Source of the DNA: Alphaproteobacteria bacterium | GTDB lineage: Bacteria > Pseudomonadota > Alphaproteobacteria > Reyranellales > Reyranellaceae | Assembly: GCA_019635875.1 (NCBI GenBank) | Contig: JAHBYP010000002.1 | Span: 868,001-932,000 of the forward strand | DNA length: 64,000 nt | Reading direction: 5' to 3' | Part shown: positions 25,083 through 33,963 of the stretch, in pieces | Layout: each line of letters opens with the position of its first letter | Numbering within the stretch: position 1 is the stretch's first letter | Program-made: the position numbers and the translations under genes | Notes under the pieces: model-generated | Databases searched by the model: none | Told to the model about the DNA's origin: nothing | The model's input: only the letters and a program-made list of their open reading frames with translations

Positions 25083-25163
25083 TCAGCCGACGTACCGCAG
25101 GACTCTGCGCGCGCCGTCGAGCACGTTGATCTCGCCGCCACCAAACACGATGCCGCATGCCAT
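25083..25163 (-). CDS. Possible 26-aa small protein between ABC importer genes
   Basis: The short frame reads MACGIVFGGGEINVLDGARR then VLRYVG. It has a strong ribosome-binding site (GGAGGGAGAG) 5 nt before the ATG and lies between the permease stop and the binding-protein start. No family is recognised. It may be a leader peptide or the remnant of a longer gene rather than a functional protein. Confidence 0.3.
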   Translation of the reverse strand: MACGIVFGGGEINVLDGARRVLRYVG

Positions 25164-25207
25164 GCCACTCTCCCTCCGATGGGTGTCCGCCCCGCCGGTC
25201 GGACGCC

Positions 25208-26110
25208 TCAACGCGAGCCGCGCATGCGCGGGTCGAGCAGGTCGCGCAACGCGTCGCCGAAGACGGAGATCGCGTAGACGACGATGGTCAGGCACAGACC
25301 CGGCGCCAGCGCCAGCCAGGGTCCCTGGTACATGTAGGCGCGGCCCGAACCGCTGAGCATGCCGCCCCAGGTCGGCGCCGGCGGCGGCACGCCGAAGCCG
25401 AGGAAGGACAGGCCGGACTCGGCGAGGATCGCCACCGCCACGCGATTGGTGAACAGCACGATCACCGGCGCCATGACGTTGGGCAGCACGTGGCGCCACA
25501 GGATGCGGAAGGTCTTGGCGCCGGTCGACTTGGCGGCGTGCACGTACATGTTCTCGCGCACCGAGACCACGGCGCCGCGCACGATGCGCGAGCCGGCGAT
25601 GCCGAGCGCCAGTCCCAGCACGACGATGATCTGCGGCATGCCCGGGCCGACCACCGAGACGACGACGATCAGCACGATCAGCTCGGGGAAGCTCATCCAG
25701 GCGTCGACGAAGCGCTGCACCACCATGTCGAACTTGCCGCCGAGATAGCCGGTCAGCACGCCGAGCACGATCGAGATCACGGTCGCCAGGCCGGCGGCGC
25801 AGAAGCCGATGATCACCGAGAGCTGCGCGCCGTAGAGGCAGCGCGAGAGCATGTCGCGGCCCGAATTGTCGGTGCCGAACGGAAAGGCCAGGCTGGGCGG
25901 CTTGAGCCGGTTCATCAGGCTGATCTGGTTGTAGCCGTAGGGCGCCAGCAGATCGGCGAACACGCCGCAGAACAGGAAGATCGCGAAGATCACGGCGCCC
26001 GCCGCGCCCAGCGGCTTCTCGCGGAACAGGCGGACGAGGAATTCCATGAACGGCCCGCGGCGTGGCCGCGGCTTGGCCTGGGCGACGGCGGCTTCGGCGA
26101 CGGCGGTCAT
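25208..26110 (-). CDS. Peptide/opine ABC transporter permease (DppC/OppC type)
   Basis: A 300-aa inner-membrane permease. An N-terminal cytosolic stretch with basic residues precedes the OppC_N membrane helix (GAAGAVIFAIFLFCGVFADLLAPYGY). The conserved FGTDNSGRDMLSR motif, five more helices and the EAA-loop region (AAKSTGAKTFRILWRHVLPNV) follow. The ATG overlaps the stop of the DppB-like gene (ATGA), so the two are coupled. Confidence 0.93.
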   Translation of the reverse strand: MTAVAEAAVAQAKPRPRRGPFMEFLVRLFREKPLGAAGAVIFAIFLFCGVFADLLAPYGYNQISLMNRLKPPSLAFPFGTDNSGRDMLSRCLYGAQLSVIIGFCAAGLATVISIVLGVLTGYLGGKFDMVVQRFVDAWMSFPELIVLIVVVSVVGPGMPQIIVVLGLALGIAGSRIVRGAVVSVRENMYVHAAKSTGAKTFRILWRHVLPNVMAPVIVLFTNRVAVAILAESGLSFLGFGVPPPAPTWGGMLSGSGRAYMYQGPWLALAPGLCLTIVVYAISVFGDALRDLLDPRMRGSR

Positions 26111-27063
26111 CGATAGCGCACCTTCGGATCGAGCAGCCCGTAGCTGAGATCGACGATCAGGTTGATCAGCATCACCGCCAGGCCGACGACGAGGAACACG
26201 CCGGTGATGATCGGATAGTCGCGCTGGCTGACGGCCTCGAGCAGCAGCAGGCCCATGCCAGGAATGACGAAGATCTGCTCCATGATGACGGCGCCGCCGA
26301 TCAGGATCGGCGCCTGCAGGCCGATCAGCGTGACGACGGGGATCAGCGCGTTGCGCAGCGCGTGGCGCATCACTACGAGCCTCTCGCTCAGGCCCTTGGC
26401 CCAGGCGGTGCGCACGTAGTCCTGGCGCAGCACCTCCAGCATCATGGTGCGCGTCAGCCGCATGGTGATGGCCGATAACGAGCAGCCCAGGATGATCGCG
26501 GGCACGATCATCTGGCTGAGGTTCTGGATCGGGTCCTGCGAGAAGGGCACGAAGCGGATCTGCGGCGACCAGCCCCACCAGATCGACGGGAAGACCATGA
26601 CCAGCGTGCCGAGCCAGAAGCTCGGCACCGCCAGCATCAGGATCGAGAAGGAGCGGGTGACATAGTCGCCGGCCGTGTCCTGGCGGATCGCCGAGTAGAC
26701 GCCGATCGGGATCGCCACGGTCAGCGCGACCAGCAGCGACAGCAGGCCGAGCTCGAAGGTCACCGGCAGGCGCTGCAGCAGCTGCTCGGTGACCGGCGTG
26801 TTCTGCCACAGCGACTTGCCCATGTCGCCGGAGAACAGGATTGCGCCGATCCACTTGAAGTACTGGGTGTACATCGGCTGGTCGAGGCCGAGCGCGGCCT
26901 GCAGCGCCTCGCGGTCCTTCTTGCCGGCGCTGATGTCGTTCTGGCTGAGCATCAGGTCGATGATGTCGCCCGGGATCAGGCGGACAGTGACGAAGACGAT
27001 GACGCTGGCGAAGAACAGCGTGGGAATCAGGGCGAGCAGACGGCGCGCGATGTAGGCCTGCAT
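26107..27063 (-). CDS. Peptide/opine ABC transporter permease (DppB/OppB type)
   Basis: A 318-aa permease with six membrane helices. N-terminal MQAYIARRLLALIPTLFFAS is the OppB signature; later TRTMMLEVLRQDYVRTAWAK and GLSERLVVMRHALRNALIPV form the EAA loop. First gene of the importer operon (order: B-type permease, C-type permease, possible small ORF, binding protein, two ATPases). A 126-bp gap separates it from the selenoprotein-like gene upstream. Confidence 0.93.
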   Translation of the reverse strand: MQAYIARRLLALIPTLFFASVIVFVTVRLIPGDIIDLMLSQNDISAGKKDREALQAALGLDQPMYTQYFKWIGAILFSGDMGKSLWQNTPVTEQLLQRLPVTFELGLLSLLVALTVAIPIGVYSAIRQDTAGDYVTRSFSILMLAVPSFWLGTLVMVFPSIWWGWSPQIRFVPFSQDPIQNLSQMIVPAIILGCSLSAITMRLTRTMMLEVLRQDYVRTAWAKGLSERLVVMRHALRNALIPVVTLIGLQAPILIGGAVIMEQIFVIPGMGLLLLEAVSQRDYPIITGVFLVVGLAVMLINLIVDLSYGLLDPKVRYR

Positions 27064-27189
27064 GTGTCCTGGTCGTTTCTCGAGCCCTCGTGCCGGCGCC
27101 TCTTGGCGGATCGCTCGACGGCGGGAACCCTACGAGCGGCCTGCGGGCGAGTCAAAGAAACAGCGCATCCATCGGCAGGGCGTTTCGCA

Positions 27190-28278
27190 TCACGACTTTT
27201 CGCTGAGAAAACGATCGAGTCGCAGCGCCGTGCGCAGATCGGCGACCGCCTCCGCCTTGGGCGGCTCGAGCGGAATGCCCGTGGCGTCGGCGATGCGGGT
27301 GATGCCATCGAAGCCGGCGATCACCGCCGCAGCGTCGATCATGGCCGCCTCGCCCAGCGCGGCCACCAGCGCGGCACGCGCGCTCGCCAGGGTCCCTGGC
27401 TCGTCGGCCAGCGCCTTGTCGGCGAACGCCGTCAACAGCGTCGATGCAGGGACCCCGGTATCGGTGCCGCCGGCGACCCCATCGAGCTCGTATTCCTGCC
27501 CGCCGTGTCTGCCGCTCGCCCGGAGCAGGACCGCATGGCTGGCGGTTCAATAGACGCACTGGTTGAGGGCCGCGACGCGCGAGGCCAGCAGCTCAATCTG
27601 GGCGTGACTGACGGCGCGGTACTCGCGGGCGAAGTCGCGCATCGCCGCCGATGGCAGGTACATCACCTCGAACATGTCCCACCAATGCATCATCGAGCGC
27701 GGCACGAGGCTCAGCGCGTGATGCACGTATCCTCCGCCGCGCCGGCGCGGCCCGGGTTGGGCCTGGTAGAGGTCCGGATCCTCGGCGGTGCAATCGTCGG
27801 GCAGCAGCGTCGCCATCCATGCCACGCCCGGCTTCGCGCCGGTCGGCCGGCGACGCGTGGGCATGCCCGGCTTCGGGGCCGGCAAGCGCCACGGCTCGAG
27901 GCCGCTCGCACGGCGGAACGTGTCGACCGCGACGGTGATGGCGATCACCGACACCAGCTCGACATAGCGCTCCTCGTCGAGGCCCGCTTCGACGATCCCG
28001 CGATACCAGCCATGGCCCAGCCGGCCGGGATCGGTGCGGATGCGATGGATCGCCTCGATCGCCGGCGCCGGCAGGACACCGGGCGTATCGTGGTCGCCGG
28101 CGGCCATTGACGGCGACAGCGCCACTTTCCGCGCGGCGCACAGGCGGCATTGCGCGGCGCGACGCGTCTCGGCGGCGATCGCCACGCGCTCGGCGCCGTT
28201 CCACCAGGTGCCGGGTTCGCCGACCTCCGACCATGCCTGAGCCTGGGCGGCGGCGAGGTCGCGGCGGATCATCTCCAT
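27190..28278 (-). CDS. AhpD-like alkylhydroperoxidase-related selenoprotein (in-frame UGA at 27547-27549 = Sec244)
   Basis: Conventional reading stops after 243 residues at LNQCVY. The stop is TGA, and the frame stays open for another 118 codons to TGA at 27190. Reading the UGA as selenocysteine gives NQC-V-Y-U-TASH: C241-x-x-U244-x3-H248. This is exactly the AhpD active-site spacing C-x-x-C-x3-H, with Sec replacing the second (peroxide-reactive side) Cys. The first half has the AQCRLCAARKVALSP segment and a helix-rich AhpD-type body; the second half is a coherent alpha-helical extension. A SECIS-like hairpin follows the UGA. Predicted role: thiol/selenol peroxidase-type reduction. A nonsense mutation is the alternative, but would be a coincidence at that residue. 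Confidence 0.85.
27512..27528 (-). promoter_or_regulatory. Candidate bacterial SECIS hairpin of the AhpD-like gene
   Basis: On the coding strand, 18 nt after the UGA, CUGCUC pairs with GAGCGG (one G-U pair) around the loop CGGGC. The loop starts 24 nt after the UGA and has G at its second position, within the rules for bacterial SECIS elements (loop 16-37 nt downstream, G among the first two loop bases). The stem is modest and should be folded properly. Confidence 0.5.
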
Positions 28279-28290
28279 GGCGTCACGCTC

Positions 28291-28830
28291 TCACGAATGG
28301 CCAATGGCGTCGAACACGTAGTGGCGGCGCGGCACGTCGGCCCGGCGGGAGTTGTACCAGCGCGTGCGATCCTCGACCCAGCGGAAGCCCAACCGTTCGA
28401 GGATGCGGCCGGAGGCCGGGTTGTCGGCGGCGTGACCGGCCTGCAGCCGGCGAAGGCCCAGTGTGCCCGTTGCGAAGGCCAGCACCGCGGCGGCGGCCTC
28501 GCTGGCCAGGCCGCGACCCCAGTAGTCCCGCTCGAGCCAGTAACCGAGCTCACCGCACCCGTCCTGGATCTCGTCGACATCGGCGCAGCCGATGACCCGA
28601 CCGTCGACCACGACGGCGAAACGATAGGCCGTACCCGCCCGCCATTCGACCGCGTGCTCTCTCAGCCAGGCGGCGACGTGTTCCAGCACTGGCGGGTAGG
28701 CCGGGAATACCAGCATGCGCGTGACCTCGAAGTCCGACCGGATCTCGAAGACACGCTGGGCGTCCTGCGGCGTGAAGGCGCGCAGCAGGAGGCGCGGCGT
28801 CCGCAGCGTGAAATCTGGCAGGATGCTCAT
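28291..28830 (-). CDS. GNAT family N-acetyltransferase (RimJ/RimL type)
   Basis: A 179-aa acetyltransferase. It begins LRTPRLLLRAFTPQDAQRVF, the RimJ/RimL start, has GELGYWLERDYWGRGLASEA as the acetyl-CoA-binding motif A and ADNPASGRILERLGFRWVED as motif B. The ATG at 28830 gives the usual length. It lies 13 bp from the start of the selenoprotein-like gene on the same strand and may be co-transcribed with it. Substrate (protein N-terminus or small amine) unknown. Confidence 0.9.
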   Translation of the reverse strand: MSILPDFTLRTPRLLLRAFTPQDAQRVFEIRSDFEVTRMLVFPAYPPVLEHVAAWLREHAVEWRAGTAYRFAVVVDGRVIGCADVDEIQDGCGELGYWLERDYWGRGLASEAAAAVLAFATGTLGLRRLQAGHAADNPASGRILERLGFRWVEDRTRWYNSRRADVPRRHYVFDAIGHS

Positions 28831-28927
28831 GGCGCGGCAGGCTACGCCATCCGGCCAACCGTGAGAATTGCAGCCTTGAGCCATCGGCACGGCAGGGCGC
28901 GCCGGCCCGATGCTAGGGTGCGCGCGC

Positions 28928-30139
28928 ATGACAGTCGTCGTCCTCGCGAATCTGCGCGCCTTCGCTCCCTCGCTGGGTGTCATGCTCGGCGTGCAGTCAA
29001 TGGTCTCGGTCGGCGCGGCGGCGATCGCCGTGCTGGCGCCGGTGATCGCCCCGGAGGCCGGGGTCGCGCCGTCGAACATCGGCATCTACACCATGGCGCT
29101 GTTCGGCTGCGGCATGGCCTCGGCCCTGATCGGCGGCGCGCTGGTGCCGCGCTTCGGCCCGGTGCGCGTGTGCCAGATCAGCCTGCTGATGGGCGCCGTC
29201 GCGCTGGGGCTGGCGCTCAGCGGCCATGTTGCCGGGCTGATGCTCTGTGCCGTCATCATGGGTCTGGGCATGGGCGCGCCAACGCCGGCCAGCTCGCACC
29301 TGCTGTTCCGCGTCACGCCCTCGCGGGTTCTCGGCACCGTGCTGTCGATCAAGCAGACCGGCGTGCCGCTGGGCGGCGCGTTGGCCGGCGCCATCCTGCC
29401 CGGGGTGACGCTGATGTGGGGCTGGCGCGGCGCGCTGGTCGCGGTGGCGGTCGCGACGGTCCTGTCCGTGCTCGCCATCCAGCTCTGGCGCCAGGACATG
29501 GACAGCGACCGCGATCCGGCGCGGCCGGTGAGCCTGCCCGGGCTGTGGGGCAGCATGGCGCTGATCTGGCGCCAGCCCGACCTGCGGCTGATCGCGCTGA
29601 CGGCCGCCACCCTGTCGGCCGGGCAGGTCAGTGTCTCGGCGTTCTACGTTACCTATCTGGTGGAGATCGGCCTGTCGCTGACCGCCGCCGGCTTCGCACT
29701 GGCGGTGGCGCAGCTCTCGGGCGTCGCCGGCCGCGTCGTCTGGGGCGCCATCGCCGACTGGTCGGGCCGGCCGCTGCTGGTGCTGACGGGGCTCGCCATC
29801 GTGGCGGCGCTGGCGACCCTGGCGGTGACGCGGCTTGCCGTCGACTGGCCCTCGATCGGCATCCTCGCGCTCAGTGTCGTGCTCGGCGCGACGACCATCG
29901 GCTGGGCCGGCGTGGTCTATGGCGAGGTGGCGCGCCGCGCGCCCGCCGGTCGTACCGCGGAGGCCAGCGGCGGCATCACCGCCTTCATGTTCGCCGGCAT
30001 CGTCATCGGACCGGCGATCTTCAGCGCCATCGTGCAGGCCGCCGGCAGCTTCACGCCGGCCTACGCCGTCCTGGCGGTGGCGATCGCGGCGATCGCGGCG
30101 GCCATGCTGTGGCGCCTTTCGCAGGGTGGCGCGCGGTGA
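28928..30139 (+). CDS. MFS transporter
   Basis: A 403-aa major facilitator protein with about 12 hydrophobic segments. The first cytosolic-loop signature is weak, but the SLLMGAVALGLALSGH and GMGAPTPASSHLLFR segments and the later RVVWGAIADWSGR loop (motif A of the second half) identify it. The ATG at 28928 is used; an in-frame codon at 28910 would add six residues. It precedes a cluster of CoA-transferases and might carry their organic-acid substrate (inference from position). Confidence 0.85.
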   Translation: MTVVVLANLRAFAPSLGVMLGVQSMVSVGAAAIAVLAPVIAPEAGVAPSNIGIYTMALFGCGMASALIGGALVPRFGPVRVCQISLLMGAVALGLALSGHVAGLMLCAVIMGLGMGAPTPASSHLLFRVTPSRVLGTVLSIKQTGVPLGGALAGAILPGVTLMWGWRGALVAVAVATVLSVLAIQLWRQDMDSDRDPARPVSLPGLWGSMALIWRQPDLRLIALTAATLSAGQVSVSAFYVTYLVEIGLSLTAAGFALAVAQLSGVAGRVVWGAIADWSGRPLLVLTGLAIVAALATLAVTRLAVDWPSIGILALSVVLGATTIGWAGVVYGEVARRAPAGRTAEASGGITAFMFAGIVIGPAIFSAIVQAAGSFTPAYAVLAVAIAAIAAAMLWRLSQGGAR

Positions 30140-30205
30140 GGCTGCCGTGTTGACGCTGGCCGGGCGCGTGGTGTTGCCTCGGCCGGTCGGGGAGAGACGC
30201 GGATC

Positions 30206-31417
30206 ATGACGGACGAGAGCCTGCCGTTTTCCGGGCTGCTGGTGCTCGACGTGTCGACCTTCGTCGCCGGGCCGGCCGCCGCCACCATCCTCGGCGATTT
30301 CGGCGCCGACGTGATCAAGGTCGAGCCGCCGGGCGAGGGCGATCCCTTCCGCCGTTTCGGCCAGTCGCACGGCGTGCCGCCGCATCCGGTGAATTTCTGC
30401 TGGGAGTTCACCAGCCGCGGCAAGCGCTCCTTCGCCGTCGACCTGAAAAATGCCGAGGGCCGCGCCGCCTTCGAGAAGCTGGTGGCAAGGGCCGACATCG
30501 CCGTCGTGAACTATCCCGCCGCCGTACGCGAGCGCCTGAAGCTGCGCGCTCAGGATCTGCGGCCGCTCAATGAGCGGCTGATCTATGCCTCGCTCACCGG
30601 CTACGGCGAGAGCGGGCCGGATGCCGGCCAGCCGGGCTTCGACGCCACGGCGTATTTCGCGCGCGCCGGCCTGCTTGACGCCATGACCTACGAAGGCGCG
30701 CCGCCGGCCTTCTCGGCGCCGGGCTCGGGTGACCACGCCACCGCCACCGCATTGTTCGCCTCGATCATGATCGCGCTGCGCCAGCGCGACCGCACCGGCC
30801 GCGGCGCCGAGGTCGGCACCTCGCTGCTGGGCAACGGGCTGTGGGCCAACGGCATCCTGGCGCAGGGCGCGCTATTGGGCGCCGTGCTGCCGAACAGACC
30901 GCCGCGCACGCGGCCGCGCTCGGCCGTGGTCAACCAGTACCGCACGTCGGACGATCGCTGGCTGAACCTCGCATTGGCGCGCGAGGAGAAGATGTGGCCG
31001 GTGTTCTGCAAGGCGATCGGCCGCGAGGATCTGGTCGAGGATCCGCGCTTCAGGGAGATGCCGACACGGCGCGCCAACGGTGCGGCGCTGGCCGCGATCC
31101 TCGATCCGATCTTCGCCGCCCGGACGCTGGCCGAATGGGGCGCGCTGTTCAAATCGGTCGGCATCACCTTCGGCGACATCAACCGGCTGGCCGACATCGC
31201 CGGCGATCCGCAGCCCGCGGCGGCGGGCGCCGTGCGCGCCACCGCCAATCCGGCGCTGCCGCGCAGCATCGCCAATCCGCTGCGCGTCGACTTCGCCGAG
31301 CAGCGCCCGGCACGGCCGGCGCCGGCCCTGGGCGAGCACACCGACGCGATCCTGCGCGACCTCGGCTACGGCGATTGCGACATCGCTGCGCTGCGCGAGA
31401 GCGGAGCGGTGGGATGA
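30206..31417 (+). CDS. CaiB/BaiF family CoA-transferase (first of three tandem paralogues)
   Basis: A 403-aa family III CoA-transferase. These interlocked dimers move CoA between carboxylic acids through an aspartyl intermediate. Motifs: LLVLDVSTFVAGPAAATILGDFGADVIKVEPPG at the N-terminus, GKRSFAVDLKNAEG, YASLTGYGESGPDA, and the catalytic Asp in GFDATAYFARAG. The start follows GGGGAGAG. The stop overlaps the next paralogue by 4 bp (ATGA). Confidence 0.92.
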   Translation: MTDESLPFSGLLVLDVSTFVAGPAAATILGDFGADVIKVEPPGEGDPFRRFGQSHGVPPHPVNFCWEFTSRGKRSFAVDLKNAEGRAAFEKLVARADIAVVNYPAAVRERLKLRAQDLRPLNERLIYASLTGYGESGPDAGQPGFDATAYFARAGLLDAMTYEGAPPAFSAPGSGDHATATALFASIMIALRQRDRTGRGAEVGTSLLGNGLWANGILAQGALLGAVLPNRPPRTRPRSAVVNQYRTSDDRWLNLALAREEKMWPVFCKAIGREDLVEDPRFREMPTRRANGAALAAILDPIFAARTLAEWGALFKSVGITFGDINRLADIAGDPQPAAAGAVRATANPALPRSIANPLRVDFAEQRPARPAPALGEHTDAILRDLGYGDCDIAALRESGAVG

Positions 31418-32619
31418 GCGTGGCGCCGCTGCTGACGGGTCTGCGCGTCCTCGACATCGCCTCCTTCATCGCCGGCCCGGCGACGGCAACGGTGCTGGGC
31501 GATTTCGGCGCCGACGTGATCAAGGTCGAGCCGTTCGATGGCGATCCGCATCGCCGCTCCGGCGATTCGCCCGGCATGCCGGTGACGCCGGTGAATTTCG
31601 GCTGGGAGTTGGAGGCGCGCGGCAAGCGCTCGATCGTGCTCGATCTGAAGCATCCCGCGGGACGCGCCGCGCTCGACCGCCTGGTCATGAGCGCCGACGT
31701 GCTGGTCACCAACTTTCCGCCGGCGGTTCGCGAACGGCTGCGGCTGCGCTACGAGGATGTCGCGCCGCTCAACGAACGGCTGATCTACGCCTCGCTGTCG
31801 GGCTATGGCGAGGCGGGCGAGGAGGCCAACCAGCCGGGCTACGACGTCACAGCCTATTTCGGCCGCTCCGGCATCATCGACGCCATGCGCGTGGCCGACG
31901 GGCCGCCGATCCTCACCCTGCCGGCGCAGGGCGATCATCCGACGGCGATGACCCTGTTCGGCGGCATCATGATGGCGCTCTACGCGCGCGAACGCAGCGG
32001 CAAGGGCAGCCGCGTCGCCACCAGCCTGATCCACAACGGCCTGTGGTCGAACGGCAGCCTGGTGCAGGCGGCGCTGGCCGGCGGCTTCGGCGACCCGCGC
32101 CGCCCGCGCACCGAGACGCGCAACGCACTGGTCGGCGTCTATCGCACGCGCGACCAGAAATGGCTGTCGCTGGTGCTGGTGCGCGAGGACAAGCAGTGGC
32201 CGCCATTCTGCCGCGCCATCGGCCTGCCCGAGCTGACCGACGACCCGAGATTCAAGGAACGTCCGACGCGGCAGGCCAACGCCCGGCTGCTGCAACCGAT
32301 CCTCGACGCCACCTTCGCCGGCGACGACCTTGCGGCCTGGAAGCGTCGGCTGGGCGCCGAGGGCATCACCTTCGGCGTCATCGCCAGCCTGCGCGACGTG
32401 ATCGCCGATCCGCAGGCGGAGGCCGCCGGCGCGTTCGTCGCCACCGGCCGCAGCGACCTGCCGCGCGCGCTCGCCAATCCGCTGGAGGTCGAGGTCAGCG
32501 GCAAGGTGCCGCCGCGCCGCCCGCCGGAACTGGGCGAACACACCGACGCCATCCTGCGCGAGGCGGGCTATACCGACAGCGAGATCGCCGTGCTGCGCCA
32601 GTCGGGCGCGGCGGCCTGA
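31414..32619 (+). CDS. CaiB/BaiF family CoA-transferase (second of three)
   Basis: A 401-aa paralogue of the preceding gene, collinear over its length: LRVLDIASFIAGPATATVLG, FGADVIKVEPFDGDP, GKRSIVLDLKHPAGRAALDR, YASLSGYGEAGEEA and the catalytic Asp in GYDVTAYFGRSG. Its ATG overlaps the upstream stop, so translation is coupled. Substrate unknown. Confidence 0.92.
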   Translation: MSVAPLLTGLRVLDIASFIAGPATATVLGDFGADVIKVEPFDGDPHRRSGDSPGMPVTPVNFGWELEARGKRSIVLDLKHPAGRAALDRLVMSADVLVTNFPPAVRERLRLRYEDVAPLNERLIYASLSGYGEAGEEANQPGYDVTAYFGRSGIIDAMRVADGPPILTLPAQGDHPTAMTLFGGIMMALYARERSGKGSRVATSLIHNGLWSNGSLVQAALAGGFGDPRRPRTETRNALVGVYRTRDQKWLSLVLVREDKQWPPFCRAIGLPELTDDPRFKERPTRQANARLLQPILDATFAGDDLAAWKRRLGAEGITFGVIASLRDVIADPQAEAAGAFVATGRSDLPRALANPLEVEVSGKVPPRRPPELGEHTDAILREAGYTDSEIAVLRQSGAAA

Positions 32620-32636
32620 ACGACCATGGAATTGCG

Positions 32637-33848
32637 ATGACCGATCAGTCCCTTCCGTTCGCCGGCCTCAAGGTGCTGGACATCTCCTCGTTCATCGCCG
32701 CGCCGGCGGCGGCGGTGATCCTCGCCGACTACGGCGCCGACGTGATCAAGGTCGAGGGGCCCGACGGCGATCCCAACCGCACCATCGTCAAGGACTCGCC
32801 GAGCTATCCCAAGGGACCGATCAACTATCCCTGGGCGATGGACTCCCGCCACAAGCGCTCGATCGCGCTCGACCTCAAGCAGTCCGCCGCGCGCGAGGCG
32901 CTCGACCGGCTGATCGCGCAGTCCGACGTGCTGATCATCAACTTCCCGCCGCCGGTGCGCGAGCGGCTGCGGCTGCGCTACGAGGATTGCAGGGCGATCA
33001 ACCCGCGGCTGATCTATGCCTCGCTCACCGGCTACGGCGAGAGCGGTCCGGATCGCGACCGGCCGGGCTTCGACGCCACCGCGTATTTCGCGCGGTCGGG
33101 CCTGTTCGACGTGCAGCGCTACGAGGGCGGTCCGCCGGGCACGGCGGCGCCGGCGCAGGGCGATCGCGCCACGGCGGTGGCGCTCTTCGCCTCGATCCTG
33201 ATGGCGCTGTTGCATCGGCAGAAGACCGGCGAGGGCAGCTGGGTCGGCACGTCGCTTTACGCCAACGGCCTGTGGTCCAACGGGGTCTTCGCCCAGGGCG
33301 CCCTGGTGGGATCGTTCCTGGCGCCGCGGCCGCCGCGCGACCGGCCGCGCTCGGCGCTGGGCAACATCTACCGCACGCGCGACGATCGCTGGCTGCAGCT
33401 CACCATCGTGCGCGAGGACAAATTATGGGCGCCGCTCTGCCGCGCGCTCGAAGAGCCGGAACTGATCGACGATCCGCGCTTCGCCGAGCTCGATGCGCGG
33501 CGCGCCAATTCCAAGGACCTGGTGACGATCCTCGACGGCATCTTCCTCACGCGCGACTACGAGGATTGGCGCGAGCGGCTGGCGGCGCAGAGCATCACCT
33601 TCGGCGTGATCGGCCGCGTGCAGGACCTGCCGACCGACGAGCAGGCGGTGCATGCCGGCGCGATCATCGACGCCGACGTGCCCGAGGCGCCGCGCCAGAT
33701 CAACAACCCGATCCGGCTGAGCTTCGCGCAGACGCGCACGCCCAGGCCGGCGCCCGTCCTGGGCGAGCACGGCGAGACCATCCTGCGCGAAGCCGGGATG
33801 GATGCCGGCGCGATCGCCGCGCTGAAGGCGTCGAAGGGGTTGCTGTAA
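32637..33848 (+). CDS. CaiB/BaiF family CoA-transferase (third of three)
   Basis: A 403-aa paralogue. It opens MTDQSLPFAGLKVLDISSFI, has YGADVIKVEGPDGDP, HKRSIALDLKQSAAREALDR, YASLTGYGESGPDRDRPGFD with the catalytic Asp in GFDATAYFARSG. It resembles the first copy (30206) more than the second in this region. It follows the second gene after 17 bp. The three probably act in one pathway or form mixed dimers; this is inference. Confidence 0.92.
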   Translation: MTDQSLPFAGLKVLDISSFIAAPAAAVILADYGADVIKVEGPDGDPNRTIVKDSPSYPKGPINYPWAMDSRHKRSIALDLKQSAAREALDRLIAQSDVLIINFPPPVRERLRLRYEDCRAINPRLIYASLTGYGESGPDRDRPGFDATAYFARSGLFDVQRYEGGPPGTAAPAQGDRATAVALFASILMALLHRQKTGEGSWVGTSLYANGLWSNGVFAQGALVGSFLAPRPPRDRPRSALGNIYRTRDDRWLQLTIVREDKLWAPLCRALEEPELIDDPRFAELDARRANSKDLVTILDGIFLTRDYEDWRERLAAQSITFGVIGRVQDLPTDEQAVHAGAIIDADVPEAPRQINNPIRLSFAQTRTPRPAPVLGEHGETILREAGMDAGAIAALKASKGLL

Positions 33849-33854
33849 CGACCA

Positions 33855-33957
33855 CGTCGTCCCGAGCGCAGCGAAGGACCTTGCGGTGTAGCGGTCACAT
33901 CAAAGCGATCCACCCGTTCGCACTACTGCGAGGTCCTTCGTTGCGCTCAGGACGACG
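33855..33957. repeat. Palindromic intergenic repeat (type B variant)
   Basis: The arms CGTCGTCCCGAGCGCAGCGA and its partner ending GCTCAGGACGACG enclose a longer unrelated centre. It is a variant of the TCATCCCGAG family with GGACCT in place of GGATCC next to the loop. It lies between the convergent CoA-transferase and efflux genes. Confidence 0.85.
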
Positions 33958-33963
33958 GCGGAT

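Noticed and set aside
27190-27435. Separate 81-aa gene downstream of the AhpD-like gene
   Set aside because: It is the continuation of the same frame after the UGA; treated as part of the selenoprotein.
27547-27549. TGA as a simple nonsense mutation (pseudogene)
   Set aside because: Placement at the redox position of the AhpD motif, a 118-codon intact frame after it, a downstream hairpin and a second similar gene in the window favour recoding; still listed as the alternative.
28150-30153. 667-codon plus-strand frame over the GNAT and MFS genes
   Set aside because: Wrong phase for the MFS gene and antisense to the GNAT and AhpD-like genes.
33557-33913. Minus-strand frames reading through the repeats (peptides such as SLRSGRRG, SERSEESS)
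   Set aside because: Translations of palindromic repeats; they recur at every copy and are not proteins.
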